Source of the DNA: an uncultured Roseburia sp.
GTDB taxonomy: Bacteria; Bacillota; Clostridia; Lachnospirales; Lachnospiraceae
DNA length: 5,635 bases
Assembly (NCBI GenBank): GCA_945928585.1
Contig: CAMENQ010000170.1
Coordinates: 1-5,635, forward strand
Direction: 5' to 3'
Of this stretch, positions 4,463 through 5,635 are shown piece by piece (the first letter of the stretch is position 1; each line of letters begins with the position of its first letter). The translations under genes and the position numbers were made by a program. Under the pieces are notes generated by a model, which had not been told where the DNA came from, did no database searches, and was given only the letters and a program-made list of their open reading frames with translations.

Positions 4463-5635
4463 TTTGTTCTTACTACCTTTGGCTTGTATCCGTTTTCCTC
4501 AAGCTTTGATACTATCATATTTTTATGTTCTTCACCGAATGTCTCTATAGTAATGCGAAGCTCTACTGCTGCATTTCTGTTTATGCTGACAAACTGGTTA
4601 TGCTCAAGCTTAATTACATTTCCTTTTTCCTTTGCAATAACATTTGCCACATTTACAAGTTCACCCGGCTTATCAGGAAGAAGAACTGATACAGTAAATA
4701 CTCTTCCTCTCTGTATGAGACCAAACTGCAGCATAGATGACATAGTGATAATATCCATATTTCCACCGCTAAGGATAGATACCACCTTTTTATCCTTACA
4801 TTCAAGATGCTTAAGTGCTGCGACAGATAAAAGTCCTGAGTTTTCACATACTATTTTGTGATTTTCCACCATATCAAGAAATGCTCCTATAAGCTCGTCA
4901 TCTTCAATGGTAATAATGTCATCAAGATTTTTCTGAATATATGGGAATATTATCTCTCCCGGTGTCTTTACGGCAGTACCGTCTGCAATAGTTGCAGCAC
5001 TTGGAAGTGTTACTACCTTTCCTGCTTCTAAGGAAGCCTTCATACAGCTTGCATTTGCCGGCTCTACACCTATTACCTTTATGTTTGGATTAAGCATTTT
5101 CGCAAGTGTGCTTACACCTGTGGCAAGTCCACCTCCTCCGATTGGAACAAGTATATAGTCTACTGTCGGTATCTCCTTTATAATCTCCATAGCCACTGAA
5201 CCCTGTCCTGTAGCTACCTCAAGGTCATCAAAAGGATGAACGAAAGTATATCCGTTTTCCTCTGCCAGTCTTAATGCCTCTGCACATGCTTCATCATATA
5301 CATTTCCATGAAGAACAACTTCTGCTCCATAGCTTTTTGTTCTGTTTACCTTCATAAGTGGTGTACCTACAGGCATAACTATGGTAGCCTTTACTCCGTA
5401 TATCTTGGCTGCATTTGCAACACCCTGTGCATGATTTCCTGCTGATGCAGTTATAAGTCCCTTTGCTCTTTCCTCATCTGTCATCTGGCTAATCTTATAA
5501 TAAGCACCTCTTACCTTATATGCTCCTGTTCTCTGCATATTTTCAGGCTTTAAATATACTTTGTTGCCGCACTGGCTGCTGAAAAACTCACTGTATATAA
5601 GATTTGTGGGTATAGTTACGTTTTTTACTATTTCT
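4456..5635 (-). CDS. ilvA: Threonine ammonia-lyase (dehydratase), single-ACT form, 5' partial
   Basis: This PLP enzyme deaminates threonine to 2-oxobutanoate and ammonia, the first committed step toward isoleucine; it can also act catabolically. The frame is open to the right edge, giving 392 visible residues beginning EIVKNVTIPTN, so roughly a dozen N-terminal residues are outside the window. Numbering from the internal Met at 5538, the PLP lysine is K8 in TGAYKVRGA, the substrate loop is SAGNHAQG (32-39), the phosphate-binding glycine loop is GGGGLATG (134-141), and SGGN lies at 257-260. A C-terminal regulatory ACT domain fills about 279-360 (FTVSVLLPDKPGELVNVANV, 281-300). One ACT-like domain is the medium form, distinct from the ACT-free TdcB and from long IlvA with two. 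The ACT domain implies allosteric control by an amino acid, probably isoleucine or valine. Promoter and start lie outside the window. Confidence 0.95.
   Translation of the reverse strand, partial: EIVKNVTIPTNLIYSEFFSSQCGNKVYLKPENMQRTGAYKVRGAYYKISQMTDEERAKGLITASAGNHAQGVANAAKIYGVKATIVMPVGTPLMKVNRTKSYGAEVVLHGNVYDEACAEALRLAEENGYTFVHPFDDLEVATGQGSVAMEIIKEIPTVDYILVPIGGGGLATGVSTLAKMLNPNIKVIGVEPANASCMKASLEAGKVVTLPSAATIADGTAVKTPGEIIFPYIQKNLDDIITIEDDELIGAFLDMVENHKIVCENSGLLSVAALKHLECKDKKVVSILSGGNMDIITMSSMLQFGLIQRGRVFTVSVLLPDKPGELVNVANVIAKEKGNVIKLEHNQFVSINRNAAVELRITIETFGEEHKNMIVSKLEENGYKPKVVRTNL

Noticed and set aside
4484..4861. Plus and minus alternative frames inside ilvA
   Set aside because: They overlap the conserved ACT and C-terminal catalytic region of ilvA in other frames and carry no independent evidence.
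1..5635. tRNA, rRNA, CRISPR array or complete insertion sequence
   Set aside because: No cloverleaf, rRNA core, regularly spaced repeats, transposase frame or paired terminal repeats with target duplication were seen on either strand.

Overview
The window is an AT-rich stretch in which every supported gene lies on the minus strand, so transcription runs from the right edge to the left. The biosynthetic and redox genes (a single-ACT threonine ammonia-lyase and a thioredoxin reductase), strong AGGAGG-type ribosome binding sites and a LigD-like small ATP-dependent ligase type all suggest a Clostridia member, most likely Lachnospiraceae. That assignment is inference from protein flavour, not from a marker gene.

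Layout from right to left: ilvA (4456-5635, running off the right edge at its 5' end); a 133-residue protein of unknown function with a C-terminal CxxCxxCxxC tail (3992-4393); a compact GC-rich, multi-hairpin intergenic element (about 3905-4002); a four-helix membrane protein of unknown function (3354-3848); a fragment of a 2H phosphoesterase / 2'-5' RNA ligase family protein (2997-3308); a two-gene cassette of a small HTH regulator and a KilA-N domain protein (1847-2900) behind a promoter bracketed by two near-identical dyads; trxB (811-1713); a 5'-truncated ATP-dependent DNA ligase (150-810) abutting the trxB stop; and a bidirectional intrinsic terminator (103-130).

The housekeeping genes look intact, apart from the clipped ilvA start and a possibly altered trxB C-terminus. 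The accessory part between them shows turnover: two gene remnants (ligase and 2H phosphoesterase), repeats at gene ends, and an apparent deletion junction at the trxB stop. The most interesting unit is the HTH/KilA-N cassette. It has overlapping genes, its own promoter, and two symmetrical operators that would cover the -35 box and the transcription start, which is the layout of an autoregulated toxin-antitoxin-like or phage-derived module. Its activity is unknown. The second most interesting feature is the hairpin cluster between the Cys-tail gene and the membrane protein, which looks like a dispersed intergenic repeat or a structured RNA.
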